The notes below the pieces were generated by a model. The model was not told where the DNA came from. It saw only the letters and a list, made by a program, of their open reading frames with translations, and made no database searches. The translations under genes were made by a program, and so were the position numbers. 64,000 bases of DNA from positions 121,941,043 to 122,005,042 of the forward strand of contig CM043960.1 in the NCBI GenBank assembly GCA_014529385.2, given 5' to 3'. This document shows positions 11,941 through 26,755 of this stretch, one piece after another (within the stretch, counting starts at the first letter, position 1; every line of letters starts with the position of its first letter). This DNA comes from Adiantum capillus-veneris. Its lineage: Eukaryota; Streptophyta; Polypodiopsida; Polypodiales; Pteridaceae.

Positions 11941-14099
11941 TGGTGATCATCATTATGTAATGCTTGTTTGAATTGTAACAGAACTATTGCCCTACTATAA
12001 TTGCTCAAAATCTATAGAAGAAGGACACAATATAATCAATTGTGTCAACAATGAAAAATATTAAATCATGGATGCTCATGTAACAGTAGGTGAGTTTGTT
12101 GAACCAATAGATGCACTAGCAATGGTATACAAGGATGTGGTCACCTATGCAACGAGAGGAATCCCAACCCCCGAGAGATTATTTTTGAGCAAGCAATAAT
12201 CCAAGCAAACAATGACAAAAAGATAAGGACATGCGGTACGGTTTATCATCATTAAAGAAACCAACCCTTTCCTTGTCAATCTTGGGCCAAGGGATATCCA
12301 ACATAGCACTTAAATCCATAGCTTTAATCCTCAAGGGTTTCCTAAGCATATCTAGTCAACCATATAGATTAGCATGTCGCTTACAAGTCGAAGCCAAGAG
12401 TTAAGATATGAAGCTTATAAACTCTCGAATTTTGCAATTCAAGATATGGTGAGCCCCATTTTGAATAGTTTACTACTTGACAAGTCTCTTCTAATGCAAA
12501 GGCCAAAAGTTAAAGACGTAGCTGATAAGGACATGCTTAATTATTAGTAAGCCTCAACAGGTTCTACCCATGACATGCACAAAGGCTCATAGCATCATGG
12601 ACAGTAGCAAGTAGTGAGAGGGAGAGCGAGGCACAAATAAGAGAGATAAAAAGAGAGTTGACTGCCTGAAAGTTAGCATAGTTTAAAAATTGTGCCTTTA
12701 TGGCATAGTAACACAACTATGCCTTTCTAAGCATAGTACAGTGGAAAGTTCTCTACTGTCAGAGATGGTCGGGTGATGTAAGTGGGAACTAAGACTTCTC
12801 TGCTCTCAGAGATGGTCGGGTGATGTAAGTGGGAACTAAGCCTTGCATGGACATAGCCTAAACTCTTAGAGAGAAGGCCACCTACAATTCTAGATACTAT
12901 TCCTTTAAACTATGCCAACTGTCATGCAATCAATAGTGAAAATTGTGCCTTTATGGCATAGTAACACAACTATGCCTTTCTAAGCATAGTAACAGTGGAA
13001 AGTTCTCTGCTCTCATAGATGGTCGGGTGATGTAAGTGGGAACTAAGCCTCGCATGAGCATAGCCTAAACTCTTAGAGAGAAGGCTACCTACAATTCTAG
13101 ATACTATTCCAGGATACCTCAACATAAGCTTTCTGACCATGGTAAGGTTCATAGACATCAATCTGATAGCCATTGATGGTCGTACGTACAATAGTTATAG
13201 CTTACAAACAAACAAACTGGTGGAACTAGGGTTTAGTGCGATGATTGAAAAAGGTCCACATAAAGAAATTTTTGGGTTTCACTTTGTTCTGGCCTTTGTT
13301 TTGTCAAGGGTTGTTTTGGTCGTCTTAACTCACTCAGTACCAATTAATTTGAAGATTTCAAAAAACCACTCATGAGGACCTCTGCCACATGCAAGAATAA
13401 TTGGGTAGAATGCACCTTAACCAACCGCCCATTAACCAACCCCACATTGACTTTGTGCGACGCGAACAATATTTTCGATTTGGCGTGGCAATTTACGGAG
13501 CTCAAAAAATACCTAGGTTTAGTGTATTCTCAACTTCAAAATTTGACATTTACCTTTAAAAAATAAATTTGAAAGGTGGGAAACCTTTAAATTATGGCAA
13601 AAACCTCTTATTTCACTCTTATAGGTTTACCAAGTTTTTGAAAAAGTATTTATTTTGAGCCTTATTGGCAAAACAATGGTGGGTTAGAGAACCCTTAGAG
13701 CACAAGATTATAAGGCGATCAATTTCAAAGAGCACAAGATTATAAGGCGGTTAATTCTGAGAACCACTGTGAGAGTAAGGTTGGATTCATACAACACCGA
13801 CAAAAGAAAAGTCTGATGCAAGTCTACTACCACATCGTATGAACAATGTTGGAGACAGAAGAGCAAAAAAGACAGAGGGATTGAGAGAAGCCAATAGCTG
13901 TTCGGGGGGGGGGGGAAGGGGGGGTCGGAAGAAAAAATTTGGGCCCAGAGGAAGACAATCTCTATCGTAGCAAATCAGCATTCCTCGCCATCCAACTTAC
14001 ACGCCTCTATGCGAAGCTTTTCCCCTTGCTCGTTTGATCGAGCCTAAGTGAGACTATTTTCAAAAAAGCCTATTGTCTAATTTTTTTAGAATTCCATTA

Positions 14100-14100
<1 letters not shown>
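11941..14100. other. unrecognised sequence with a local tandem duplication
   Basis: No gene recognised. A block of about 110 bp at 12685-12840 recurs at 12937-13047 (it starts AATTGTGCCTTTATGGC and ends GTGGGAACTAAG), and its last ~40 bp is also duplicated in place at about 12757-12840. A smaller duplication (GAGCACAAGATTATAAGGCG) lies at about 13698 and 13732. Confidence 0.6.

Positions 14101-14103
<3 letters not shown>

Positions 14104-14190
<87 letters not shown>
14104..14190. repeat. (CT)n microsatellite
   Basis: About 43 uninterrupted CT units. Confidence 0.95.
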
Positions 14191-14193
<3 letters not shown>

Positions 14194-14439
14194 CTCTTTC
14201 GAGCCTGCACATCATGGGAATAGGACCTTGCCTATATTCAATTGGTGTTGTGAGGGAGATGGAATTATGCTAAGGTTTTGAGGGAGCTCGTGTCAGGGAG
14301 AGATTGCTAGTCGGGGGTTGTTATTGGCACAGTACAGGGAGGCATGTAATCGTGAGGGAGGGGAGAGGGCTGGGTGCAGATGCAGGTACAGAGGCATGCC
14401 AAGGTCCAATATCTGGGGTGGGGGATGCATCTTTAATAC

Positions 14440-14757
14440 TAATAAAGGTTCCCTCTTTTGGGAGGAAGTTAGAAAAGGCAAGGAAATCAATTGTTGGGTC
14501 ATCCAAGAGTACCACCTAGATGTTGCTAACAAAAGAAAGAAAGAAGTGGGGAAGAAGCTCGTTTTGTAGTACGTAGAAGGTGATGATGGTTACAATGGTG
14601 TCCTCTCAATTGTGGATAGGGCCCTAGAGCCAAAGGTAATTTTCAATCATCCATCTAGGAGAGCTCGACGAGTGAAGGGCAAGTGGACAAATCAACATGT
14701 TACCATAATCACCATATATGGACCATGTACTGTGAAGGAAAGAGCCAAATTGTGAAC
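14440..14757 (+). pseudogene. LINE endonuclease fragment
   Basis: Reads as an L1-type EEP endonuclease N-terminal half: INCWVIQEYHLDVANKRK, then after a stop YVEGDDGYNGVL, EPKVIFNHPSRRA and ITIYGPC. It is collinear with and clearly homologous to the endonuclease of the LINE at 43531-44373 on the other strand. It stops at an in-frame TGA near 14754 and has no RT behind it, so it is a short dead fragment. Confidence 0.8.
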
Positions 14758-14759
14758 CA

Positions 14760-17700
14760 CCTGATTCATATTTCCTGTATGGTTCGGGTGGTTGACCATA
14801 TACCCCCATATATGTTTATGGGCAACAAACACTTGAAATAAACTCACCAAAATAAACCAGAGAACATATATGAACAGCTCATCCAACTCATGGCGTCATA
14901 TGGTACTCCCCCTTGGTAGCACCCCTACACATGTAGGTAACTCCGTACATGGAACGGTTAATAACTCGCACTCATGAAGTGATGTCAGAGACTTAAATAA
15001 ATTTATCATCAATTTTAATCAAGCTTTTGATTTGGCTAAGTGGGTTCACCCATCCGATGAGTCTATATAGTGGTTCTCCAAGGAGCTTGGGGTCCAAAAT
15101 TTTGATTGTGCAGTGGACAGCAAGCTGTTTTTTCCCCATAACTCATTGCTCATATGGAATTTTCACGTGACACCCAAAGAGATAAAATGCTCTAAATGAT
15201 GTGTTTAATCTTTGGTTTAAAGGATTCAACCTGATTCATAGTGGTTTGAGAGGTATGATCAAAATAGTGTTCCTACCGCCTACATAACATGAAACAAAAA
15301 ACACTTTTTATGTAGACACGTGACCATAAATACATTGTGCGCATAAATCAGCATGCTAAATTTGATGAAACAAACATGGAGCATCCTCATACACGCCATC
15401 AAGTCCGTACATGTCCCCCGTATACAACAAAAGCAACCATTGAGAGGGTAGTTACTCAAAAAACGGAGTAGAGAGAGAAAGAGATGATGGCTATGGAGTT
15501 TAGAGCTTCTTAGCGTGCTTTAGGAGTGATTAAGAGCTATCAAAAGGCTTCTTGATTTGCTGCAAGAGAGCGTTGATGAGAGCTACATAGAAGTTTTCAC
15601 CACAAAGTCATTGGAGAACACGCACACCGTGAAAACAAAAGAGAAGATAGTAACCAAGTAGAGAGAGAGTGTTCTTCTTTTTTTTTTCTCCCACGAACAA
15701 GAGAGAAGATCTTATGGAGATGATGATGGAGATCTTGCACCACTCCATAGAATATGTAGGTATCGTCATGCGGTAGTAGACGCAACTGTCAACACTGAAA
15801 ACTGATCTCTCTATGCTAATTTATAAGCATTGTGCCTGGCTGGAGTGTTGCCCAAGCTAAGACAAGGTGCCCCCTCTTCTATGTGGAATAGATCTTGCTT
15901 TTGGGAGTCTTTTCTAAAAACATGGCAAAACTTTTGATGGTCAACTCTCCCACTTACCATTCAATTTTTACAGCAAAAATTGACTAATTGGATAGTATTC
16001 TGGCAACTAAAGTGATCGTGACTAGACTATGTTCCACAGTGATGCTCCTACATAATTATGGATTTCCCGTACTGCCCTGACATTGGAACACACCCAAAAC
16101 ACAAATAATCTACCTCTCTATAGCCCAAGATACTCATTGCACCCCAATCCACTAGAGTTCACCTTCAAAACTCACAGAATCTGCATACAGATCATCGTCT
16201 GCATGCATACCAATGCATGCAGACTATGCACAATCGATTGATAGCACACAATACCAATTTTTCCCGTTTGCAATTTTCACACAGCACACACCACTCTCTC
16301 TTTCTCTCTCACACACACCGAGGTCTGGGGAGGCACATGTATCTCACACAACCGACACCATGCAATTTGAGCAGAGCAAAGATGAGAAGGGGGAAAAGCG
16401 GAAAGAAATGGCACCAAAATTTGTTATGGTTTGCTTCAATTACGGCAAAAACATCACCTACAAACACCCTTTGAAATCTGCTACTACAACCGTCTCGGCA
16501 TGACACCATCGAGCACGAAAACTTGGGCAACCTCTAGCTTCGTCGTCGTACGTCTCTCCTCGGAGCGGCAAGAAACCTTATTGATGGCGCCCTTGTTTGC
16601 TCCAAAACAATCCAAGAGCTCCTCTTTAGGCTCGCTAAAAACCAACCGTGAGAGCTCCTCTGCAAAACTCCTCTGTCTTCTCCAAAAGAGAGCTCCTTAA
16701 TTTGCAAAAATGGGACCCTTAAGGGCATGGGCACCTTCCTTTTTTAGCTCCACCCTTGATTTTTCTATTTTTGACTTCACTCTGCATGGGATCAACCTTC
16801 TAATTTGGGCCCCCTTGCTCTCCAAGTCATGTGGGAAAGGCTCCCTTGTCATGACAGTGTGACAACTCCATGGGACCCCCCTCTTTACTCAATTAAAAAG
16901 AAACGCCCCCAGCTGAGCGCGGGAATGAGGCCCACCGGCCACGCCACATCAACAATGCACTTTGTCGCCATTGCTGTTGTCGCATGCCAAAATTGGCGCT
17001 AGCGACGCCCCGCAACGCCATCAACTACAACTGTCTCTGCCTAGCAGCGCCGTGAGCGGCTCCGCCATGTCCACTGGATAGGAGAGCTCCCTCTCTCTCT
17101 TTTCTATGCTCGTGTATACTCGCGCTAGAGTATATATACCCAAGTCTCCCTAATGCCCCACCACATGTGGGTTTTGTGATGTGACATGTGGCAGGTACGG
17201 GTAGTTCCACCCCCAAACCCCAAAAAAATCACCACAAAATCTTCAAAAAAAACTTGTTTCCTCCATTAATTTCAACTGCTTGCCAACCGTGCCATGGCAC
17301 CCAATCACCGAGCCGTAAATCTCCATGGAAAGTTCACAACACTGGCTTTGAGCCATATAATCCCCGTTGGGCCTGGACTTTGCCAGGCCCGCCAACCAAA
17401 CCATCCAAAATGGAGAAAACTCATCTGGCACCGCCTGGCAGGGAATTACCGTCGACTTTGACCTTCACTATCTTGATAATCCGGTGTTTGATTGATGAGC
17501 AGTAAAATCCCATGGCCTTCACTTGCCACATAGAACCCATACAAATGATAGCAAAATTCCATAATCCATGCTATCATTCCAAAATCCTCAAATGGCACAC
17601 CTATCGAGGCGACCAAGCCGACACAGAACTAGCCACTTGTGAACCTTCAATTGGCAATAACTTGGCACCCAGAACTCCAATGGCCATTTGAAAAGACCGA

Positions 17701-19776
17701 CATGCACCACATAAAGAGCTCTACACATCCATATGTTGAAACCAGCTCTGACCACCTGTCCACGTCTGCCCTTTTCGTCTGATATCTACAAACACCTCCA
17801 GCTTTAAACTACCATATCTTTCGCACCGTGGCTCCGTTTGATGAGTCGTCTGGACCAGCTGACTTAGCACTCCAAGCTCTTCACCTCCACGCAAGAAACC
17901 AGCTCTTTGGACATCCTTCACTTGTCACCTTGTCAAGCCCTCTCTGGAGCAAATTGTTAGGTTTTGCTATTGTAAGCAAATCTAGAAGGCAAAAAACTAT
18001 CAAGTGTTTGAGAATGATCTTTCAACTACTAGCTTCACAGAGATCGTTCAAGAAAGTAGGGAGTTGACTCTTTCCATTGGTAAAAGGAAGGACTCAGATG
18101 AGTGGTATAGGGCCATTAATACCATTCTGATGTGTTATGAGAAGTAGTTGATTGCCTCTTGGTGAGGTCGATAGCTTATTGATGTCATTTGCAGGGATTT
18201 CATTAACGTGATCACGAACTCATGAACACATTAATGTCGTTGAGTGTTCACACATGAAAATCACGTGATCACATTAAATATTAATGTAACCCTCTTAGTA
18301 ACCTGCAAAAACCACTTGTGTCGGTAAGCCCGTCGAGTTTTTTTATTTTTTTGATTGGCCCTTCTATTTATAGTAAAAATTCTATTATATTTAAAATTTT
18401 GACTAGGCAAATACCTGTGGAGTGTATCCTAGCACCGGATACAATTATTTCTCCTTGTGAGTCGATGTAAGGTCAGAGAGTCACAGGTCCTATTTTGGAC
18501 TAAGTGTGATTCTTAATACGGTAACCACTTCTTAAAAATGAAAATCCTTGACCGAAAGCAAAGGTACGATGCCAAACAAATGGAATGTCTTAAAAGTCAT
18601 CCTCATTGCGATAAAGCCACTGGTCCATAATAAGGGGGCTGAAGTTAGTTTTAGAAGATAAGCATATTTTAAAAATGAGTCGTTAGTCAATGGTTGGATA
18701 CCATGTGCTAGTGTATTGAGCATGCAAAGATCCTTGAAGTCTTTCATTTCACACCATCATAAGTTTTAATTGATGTATATTATTTATCATTGCACAATAC
18801 GAGAGCTACAATCTTTGATTGGGTGAAAATAGCTTTTATATATTCATTTGAATGTATAAGGGGATAGAATCCTTGATTGGGTGACAGTAATCCTCAAGTG
18901 TGTAATTGTATTGAAGATTTCATAGTTTTGTTTGATGCATAATGTTAGATAGAGGGTGCATTGTGTATTGTAAAAGAGTATCGGTGCATGAAATTGAAAT
19001 CATATATATTGTTACTTTTGGTTGTGTTTTGTAAATGATTATCATCGTTCCAATGTTTAAGTTAATTATTTTTTGTTTTTTTCTTTAACTTGGATGTTAT
19101 GAAGCTTTCTGGTATTGACTCAAATAAATGCCCTAATAGTTGTGCTATGATTGCTAGCACAACTCTCTTTTACTAGAATTTATAAAGACCCGAAGCAATT
19201 TTTGAATGACTGTTGGAATATTTTTATAGCCCTCTTCTTAAATGGTAGTGAAACAAGTGATAAAATCATAAGGCCTGCCTACATAAGTTATGTATCAATG
19301 GCAAAGGAGAGACTGCTTTTGAGGAAGGGATGCAATCCATAGACAAAGAGAAAAAAATGCACCTCTAGTGCTGCACGACCCCTTTCACCACTCAATGCAA
19401 AATAGTACATCAAGGGTGACATCAAATGATCAAAAACTCAACTTCATTAAGGATAAACATGTTGTGAGCATGGAACACCAATGTTCAAAAAGTCCCTCAA
19501 GGAGAAAAGATAAACCTATTTTGTGGACACCCCCGTTGTTAGTGCAATACCATTGAAGATTCCAAATCAAATGTAAATGGTTGTCATATCATGAAGAAAT
19601 TGAAAGATGGAACGCCGGGCCTAATTTAAAAGGTTGTGTGTCTCTCCTCTCCTTGAGGCAAGTGTTGGAGAATCGTTTACGTTGCCAAAGCGGTGAAGCT
19701 CCTCTCTCTCTCTCTCGCTTTTTGTCTGTTGCAATGGAAATGATTTTCTCTCTCTAAAACCTTCTAGTGAGGGTGT

Positions 19777-19818
<42 letters not shown>

Positions 19819-21236
19819 ATCTATTTATTTAGATCTATTTTTATGCATCCGTGTGTGTTTTGCTATGGCGCCTGTCAAGTGGAGCACTGGAAAGCGAGTC
19901 GATCTAGGCAGGCGAGCATGTTGTGTGTGTGTCTTGGGGGATGAATGAGTAATAGGTGTGCAGGAGAAGCGGTTGTAGTTGCCACAGCTCAGGGCATGGA
20001 TGTTCAGAGTAGAGCGCGATCGACGTTGATGTGGTACTGTAGGATAGGGCATCGGAAATTTGATTCGGGGTATCAGATTTTTTGATGCTTTAGATTGAAC
20101 GTACGCTTTCGATTGTAATAGACATAGAACTCTGCATATGCTGCTACATAGGTGTATGCACAAGTTCAGCATCGTCGAGTGCATGACCAATAGCCAAAGC
20201 ATTGTTGCCCATGTAGGCTATGGGTGCATGAGGAGCTTCCAAGTGGTGGGGGATTCAGTACATGCCTTGTTGTCTTAAAGTTTAAAAATCACATCTCCAT
20301 TTCATTATTTAATGTCATCATGATCGAATACTTTGTCTATTCATCGAATGACCACTACCCCATTAGATACCATACCTTCAGCACTAAAGGGCACAAGCGG
20401 TGGGATCTACGACAGGGGAACTAAGACACGCAGATCGAGACACACGCAGCCGTCGGATGACCCACAAGTAAACCAAGACACAAAAAGTAAACTTGGACAA
20501 GCAGGGAGCCTGTCCGCTTTTACTTATCATGCATATGTTTCCCATCGTGGTCAACATATGCACACGAGAGGCCTGGATAGGCAACAAACCTTGTATGGCC
20601 CTCACCCCGGTTCAAATCCCAGGCGCGACATCGGACGTCCATTTTTCTTAGCCCTTAAATATCCTTGAGATTCGTGCGCACGGCCCCCCATCATTTGGCC
20701 TCATTAAACTTCCCGTGGGGTTTAGTGTTGAGGATACCATACGTCCTCAATTCTGAAAGAGGAGTATTTTTTTTTTCCTTGTATAAAGGACAAAGGCGAT
20801 AAAGATGCCTTCTCTTTTTGCTGACCAAAATAGAAAAAAAGGTTGAGTTATATTTTCAAACATTTTTTGCCTAGCAAAAAATGTTGATTGGTTGAAATAA
20901 AATAGTGGGCACTCATTTAAATGAAGAGTGTGTAAATTTAATGATGGACATGTCTTCAGTTTTGAAATATGAAACGAATGCTCATTTACCAAGGAAAAGA
21001 TTTTGGGTTGCGGCCTGCCTTTAAATTTGAAAGCATGAAACATGGAAGCCTGAAAAAGGGCATATTATTTTAGACAAAAAAACAAAAATTTCCATTGGTG
21101 CCATGTGGGTTAGAACAAGTATAATATCCCGATGGGGTTATTTAAATGAGAGAGATATGTGGTGTTGAGGAATGATCAGGTCACACAAATGTGATATGAT
21201 GAAAACTTTTGGTTTGGAGTTTAATAAAGCAAAAGA

Positions 21237-21238
<2 letters not shown>
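14760..21238. other. unrecognised intergenic sequence
   Basis: No gene, LTR or transposase motif recognised over about 6.5 kb. ORFs are short and do not form a consistent frame. A (CT)n tract sits at 19779-19814. The block GGTTCAAATCCCAGGCGC at about 20611-20629 resembles a tRNA T-arm but no tRNA folds around it. Confidence 0.5.
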
Positions 21239-21286
<48 letters not shown>

Positions 21287-21287
<1 letters not shown>

Positions 21288-22815
21288 ATGTAACATTTAA
21301 TAGCCTAGTAAATTGTGTGTAGCGGAAAATAATAGACATAGTGAGCATTTTATTAGAATAGATTCCTAATGAGCATAGCAAGAGTGCTTGGATGGAGAGA
21401 GCAACAAAAAGCATAACACCTAGTTAGATAGGCATGAACAATACTTCAATGAAGAAAGAAATTAAGCTATTGACAACACGTGAGGACCGGATTTACATGG
21501 AGCCGGTCTCCCCTCCAAAAGGCTTTGTATTATAGGTTTCCCCCATCAAGGGAGACATTTTACAATACAATTCTTTGTGTTCCTTCAGTAACTAGCTAGT
21601 GCAATGAAGATGGAAACATCAAGCACTAAGCAAACACTTATAAAACACAACATCAATTCCAATCAAGTTTGCGGAGACGATGTCTCTCAAACACCAAGTA
21701 CAGCTTGTCACTCTACTATGGAAGATTGATAAGACTAATGTGCAGACATGCTTGTGGCAGCTTAGGCTCTCAAGCGCCAAATGGATTAGTCATCCATTCT
21801 AGAACGATGTCATAGGGTAAGATAGGGATCCTCTACCCGCTAGAAAAGGACTAATGAATAGGCTTTATCTTCTTTACCCCATAGTCGAGGACGACTATGA
21901 TTTCAAGAGAGAGGTAATGTCATAATAACTAATATCTAATTCTCCTAAATGATTTCGCATGTTAAACTGATCATTTAATATGGGAAAGTACCAGGGGAGA
22001 AAAAGCTAAAACGGCCACAGTAGGGATCCAAAGGAGGGAAAGTAGGGATCCAAAGGGGGGGCCATCTGCAAAAGAGCAATGTGCAACAATGGGCTTCAAA
22101 GACCCTAAAGTTCCGCCCATTAAGACTTCCAAAATGCCAAGGTTCCAAAATTCAAAGGTTATGTCCAATGGTCCAACCCTAGGGAAAATTGGATGGTTTA
22201 GTGATGACCAAAAAGTCTTTCATGGCTCCCAAAGAGGAGGGGGCGAGCCCTAAAGGTGGGGAAGAGAGAGAAGCTTGTGAGAGAACACACACACACACAC
22301 ACTCAAAGGCTTCTGTTTATACAAAGGGCATAATGGACACATGTAAGCTCCCTGGGCCAATTGCCCAAAGTGCACTCAAATCCTATTGGATGGCCATAGA
22401 GGTGGACCAATGAGAATTAGGCTAGAGCAAATCTAGTTTAATTCATTTGAAAACACTTGATAAAAGAACCAATAGAATTAAACTCTCTAGAAGACTATTG
22501 GACAGTCTCCCAAGGGGTCCAATGAGCATTCAGCAGCCCAATGGCTTGCCTGATTCCTATTGGCTAGAAGACAAAGGGGTCCAATGAGAGTTTAGTTGCA
22601 TTATTACCTAAAGCTCTCACAAAAGGGGAAAAGGGGACACATGTCACAAGGCTATCACTTATGCTTCTCAATTTTCATTGGCTAAGCTTTGCAAGGTCCA
22701 ATGGGATGCCAGCATGAGTAATTTGCAAGAGGAGTCGACCAAGAGAGAGAGGGGGCTAATTTTGGCAAGGCATTATCACACACACACACTCACACAATCT
22801 CATGTATGAAGCAAG

Positions 22816-22871
<56 letters not shown>

Positions 22872-23526
22872 CTTTAACAGAAAGCTCATCACCTACTCCA
22901 AGCTTGTGAGAAGGGAGGCCTACACCAACAACTCTTGGCTTTGTGATGCAAATCCAACCAAGAGCCAAGCTTCAATGCATGCCCATCTCCTCTACCATGC
23001 TGATTACTAAACTATGCTAAGCTATTATGAGTGATTAGGTGAGGAGATATACTTCTTTCTCGGTAGACTACTCCTTCTTCCTCTCAATCTACTCTCATAC
23101 CCCGCTAGCTCTCACCATCTTTGAAGGTGTGTGAGGTCTTGGGTCTAAGATGGTGAGGGAATTGATGTTGTGTTTTATAAGTGTTTGTTTAGTGCTTGAA
23201 GTTTCCATCTTCATTGCACTAGCTAGTTACTGAAGGAACACAAAGAATTGTATTGTAAAATGTCTCCCTTGATGGGGAAAACCTATAATACAAAGCCTTT
23301 TGGAGGGGGGATCGGCTCCATGGAAATCCGGTCCTCAACTATTGTCAATAGCATTTCTCTCTCTTTTGAAGTATTGTTCATGCCTATCTAACTAGGTGTT
23401 ATGCTTTTTGTTGCTCTCTCCATCCAAGCACTCTTGTTATGCTCATTAGGAATCTATTCTAATGAAATGCTCACTGTCTATGCTATTTTCCGCTACACAC
23501 AAGTTACTAGGCCATTAAATGTTACA
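21287..23526. mobile_element. non-autonomous element with ~375 bp terminal inverted repeats
   Basis: The segment from 21287 to about 21664, starting TGTAACATTTAATAG, is repeated in inverted orientation at about 23158-23526 with roughly 85-90% identity by eye. The 1.5 kb between them has no transposase motif and includes a (CT)n tract at 22819-22868. Long TIRs with no coding capacity suggest a Mutator-like or foldback derivative. The left end abuts a (CT)n microsatellite (21239-21285), so no target duplication could be recognised. Confidence 0.7.
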
Positions 23527-24473
<947 letters not shown>

Positions 24474-24796
24474 TCTATACTATAATAAAAGGGGGAGGGA
24501 TTTTGCCCCCCCCCCCCCCCCCCCCCCCCCCCGCCCCGCCCTTTACACGTGGCGCGTTCTCTTTGATCCAGCTTGTGTACACTACAACTCCAGCTACACA
24601 GACACACATTGTGCAAATTGAGAATGAGAGAGAGAGAGAGAGAGAGAGACATTGACTGTCCTAGGAGCCGGGAGTCACGCATATAAAGCAGGTACAATCG
24701 AGAGCTCAGGAGTCAGACCCAGCTAAGTTAGAGGCCTCAATACACGCACATCATAGCAGGCAGAGCCAAGCTAAGGCGGCAACCTAGCACAAGATC

Positions 24797-24831
<35 letters not shown>

Positions 24832-24883
24832 AGCAAGACTCCTCTCTCTATGTCGGTAGCAAATAGACAATGTCTGCGAACGC

Positions 24884-24955
<72 letters not shown>

Positions 24956-25155
24956 TGGGTGGCATCCTTGGCTTCAACACAAGTGGTTCTAGCTCGATCA
25001 AATGATTTTCGGCATGCTCCTGGCCAGCATTACAGTATTATAACCTTCTATACTATAATAAAAGGGGGAGGGATTCTGGTCCCCCCCTTTACACGTGGCG
25101 CGTTCTCTTTGATCCAGCCTGTGTACACTGTAGCGCCGGCTACACAGAGACGCAC

Positions 25156-25220
<65 letters not shown>

Positions 25221-25440
25221 ACTATCCCAGGAGCCGGGTGTCACGCATATAGAGTAGGTACAGCCAAGAGCTCAAGAGTCAGACCCAGTTGAGTTAGAGG
25301 CCTCAGTACAAGCACGTCATAGCAAGCAGAGCCGAGCTAAGGTGGCAATCTAGCACATGCCCGAGAGAGGTAGCGAGACTCCTCTCTCTGTGCCGGCAGC
25401 AAATAGCCAGTGCCTGCGAACGTTGTGTGTGTGAGAGAAC

Positions 25441-25479
<39 letters not shown>

Positions 25480-25563
25480 CATCCTTGGCTTCAACACAAT
25501 GGGTCGAGCTCGATCAAATGATTTTTGGCATGCTCCTGGCCAGCATTACAGTAGTATAACCTT
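24474..25563. repeat. tandem duplication of the ~570 bp Helitron 5' segment
   Basis: 24474-25046 and 25047-25563 share the same order of blocks: the TCTATACTATAATAAAAG start, CACGTGGCGCGTTCTCTTTG, GGAGCCGGG..GTCACGCATAT, and GGCATGCTCCTGGCCAGCATT at the end. They differ mainly in the length of their GA tracts (24627-24649, 24797-24821, 24883-24954; 25158-25217, 25444-25472) and in a 27-base poly-C (24506-24532) present only in the first. Confidence 0.8.
24506..24532. repeat. poly-C tract
   Basis: Twenty-seven consecutive C just inside the Helitron 5' end. The second copy of the unit has only seven C here. Confidence 0.9.
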
Positions 25564-25604
25564 TGGCTAATGTTTGCATACCGGCCTTCTGAGTGCTGAA
25601 AGGG

Positions 25605-25720
25605 CCTGTCGGTGCTGGAGAAGACGATGAGGCCAACATTGGCATCGCACAGAACCGAGAGTTCACATGCCTTTTTCACCACCCCCATGCGCCGCTTTTG
25701 CAGAAGGTCGCTTGCCGACG
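25605..25720 (-). pseudogene. MADS-box exon 1 fragment A
   Basis: The minus strand reads RRQATFCK, then (after one extra A) [17 protein letters not shown] and [12 protein letters not shown]. This is the core of a type II MADS DNA-binding domain (consensus [20 protein letters not shown]). The start of the domain (MGRGK..) is replaced by a GA tract and the downstream I/K regions are absent. It is a captured, frameshifted exon piece inside the probable Helitron. Confidence 0.85.
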
Positions 25721-26717
25721 GAGAGAGAGAGAGAGAGAGTCTTAATTTTTGCAGCGGCGACGAGTGATCGCAAGGAGAAAAGGAGAAATTCCCCTCCAAA
25801 ATAGAGAAAAATAATCCCTATGTACACCTGCAATGGTGGCTCCTCATGGGGCACCTGCCAAATAGCTAATTGCAAAATCCCAAAAAAATAACCTAATTTT
25901 TGAAAATCTCCTCTTGGCAAATTCAAGGAGAGAGAGCCTTAATTTTTGTCGGTGACCAGTGTTCGGGAAAAATGTGTCTCGGCTTAATATCGTGTCGTTT
26001 TCAATATTAAAAATGTCATTTATAAGCAAGGAGATCGCTAGAAAAGGAGAAATTCCCCTCCAAAATAGAGAAAAATAACGCTCTTTTTATCTCCCTATGT
26101 ACACCTGCAATGGTGGCTACTCATGGAGCAACTGCCAAATGGCTAATTGCAAAATCCCAAAAAATAACCTAATTCTTGAAAATTTCCTCTTGGAAAATTC
26201 AAGGAGAGAGAGCCTTAATTTTTGTCGGTGATCAATGTTTGGGAAAAATGTCTCTCGGCTTACTATCGTGTCGTTTTGAATATCAAAAATGTTGTTTATA
26301 AGCAAGGAAAAAAAGGAGAAATTCCCCTCCAAAATAGAGTAAAATAATGTTCTCTATATCTCCCTATGTACACATGCAATGGTGGCTACTCATGGAGCAA
26401 CTGCCGAATGGCTAAGAGCAAAATCCCAAAAAAATAACCAAATTTTTTAAAATTTCCTCTTGGCAAATTCAAGGAAAGGAATTTTGTATGTTTAAAAAAA
26501 TGATTTTGTTTTAACACTGTCAATGACTGTCCAACACAAATGGTGTGCGTGTGTGTGATGGAGATGGTTAGATGTAGGGGGCGGGAGAATTGCGCCGAAG
26601 GTGTAGCCGTTGTAGATAGGAAACGAGACAGAGAGCGAGCGATTCTGTTAATGCTTCAAATTGGAGAGAAATGAAATTATATATTTGAGGCATTTTGCAC
26701 GTTTATAGTGTACTCAA

Positions 26718-26755
26718 ACCCCATGTGCTGCTTGCAGATTGTCACCTACTGAGAG
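26718..26755 (-). pseudogene. MADS-box fragment, highly degenerate
   Basis: The minus strand reads Q-stop-VTICKQHMG, aligning with RQVTFYKRRMG of the neighbouring copy at 27214-27252. It is recognisable only by comparison with that copy. Confidence 0.45.

Noticed and set aside
20600-20632. tRNA-derived SINE suggested by GGTTCAAATCC
   Set aside because: A B-box-like word is present but I found no convincing A box or tail at the right spacing.
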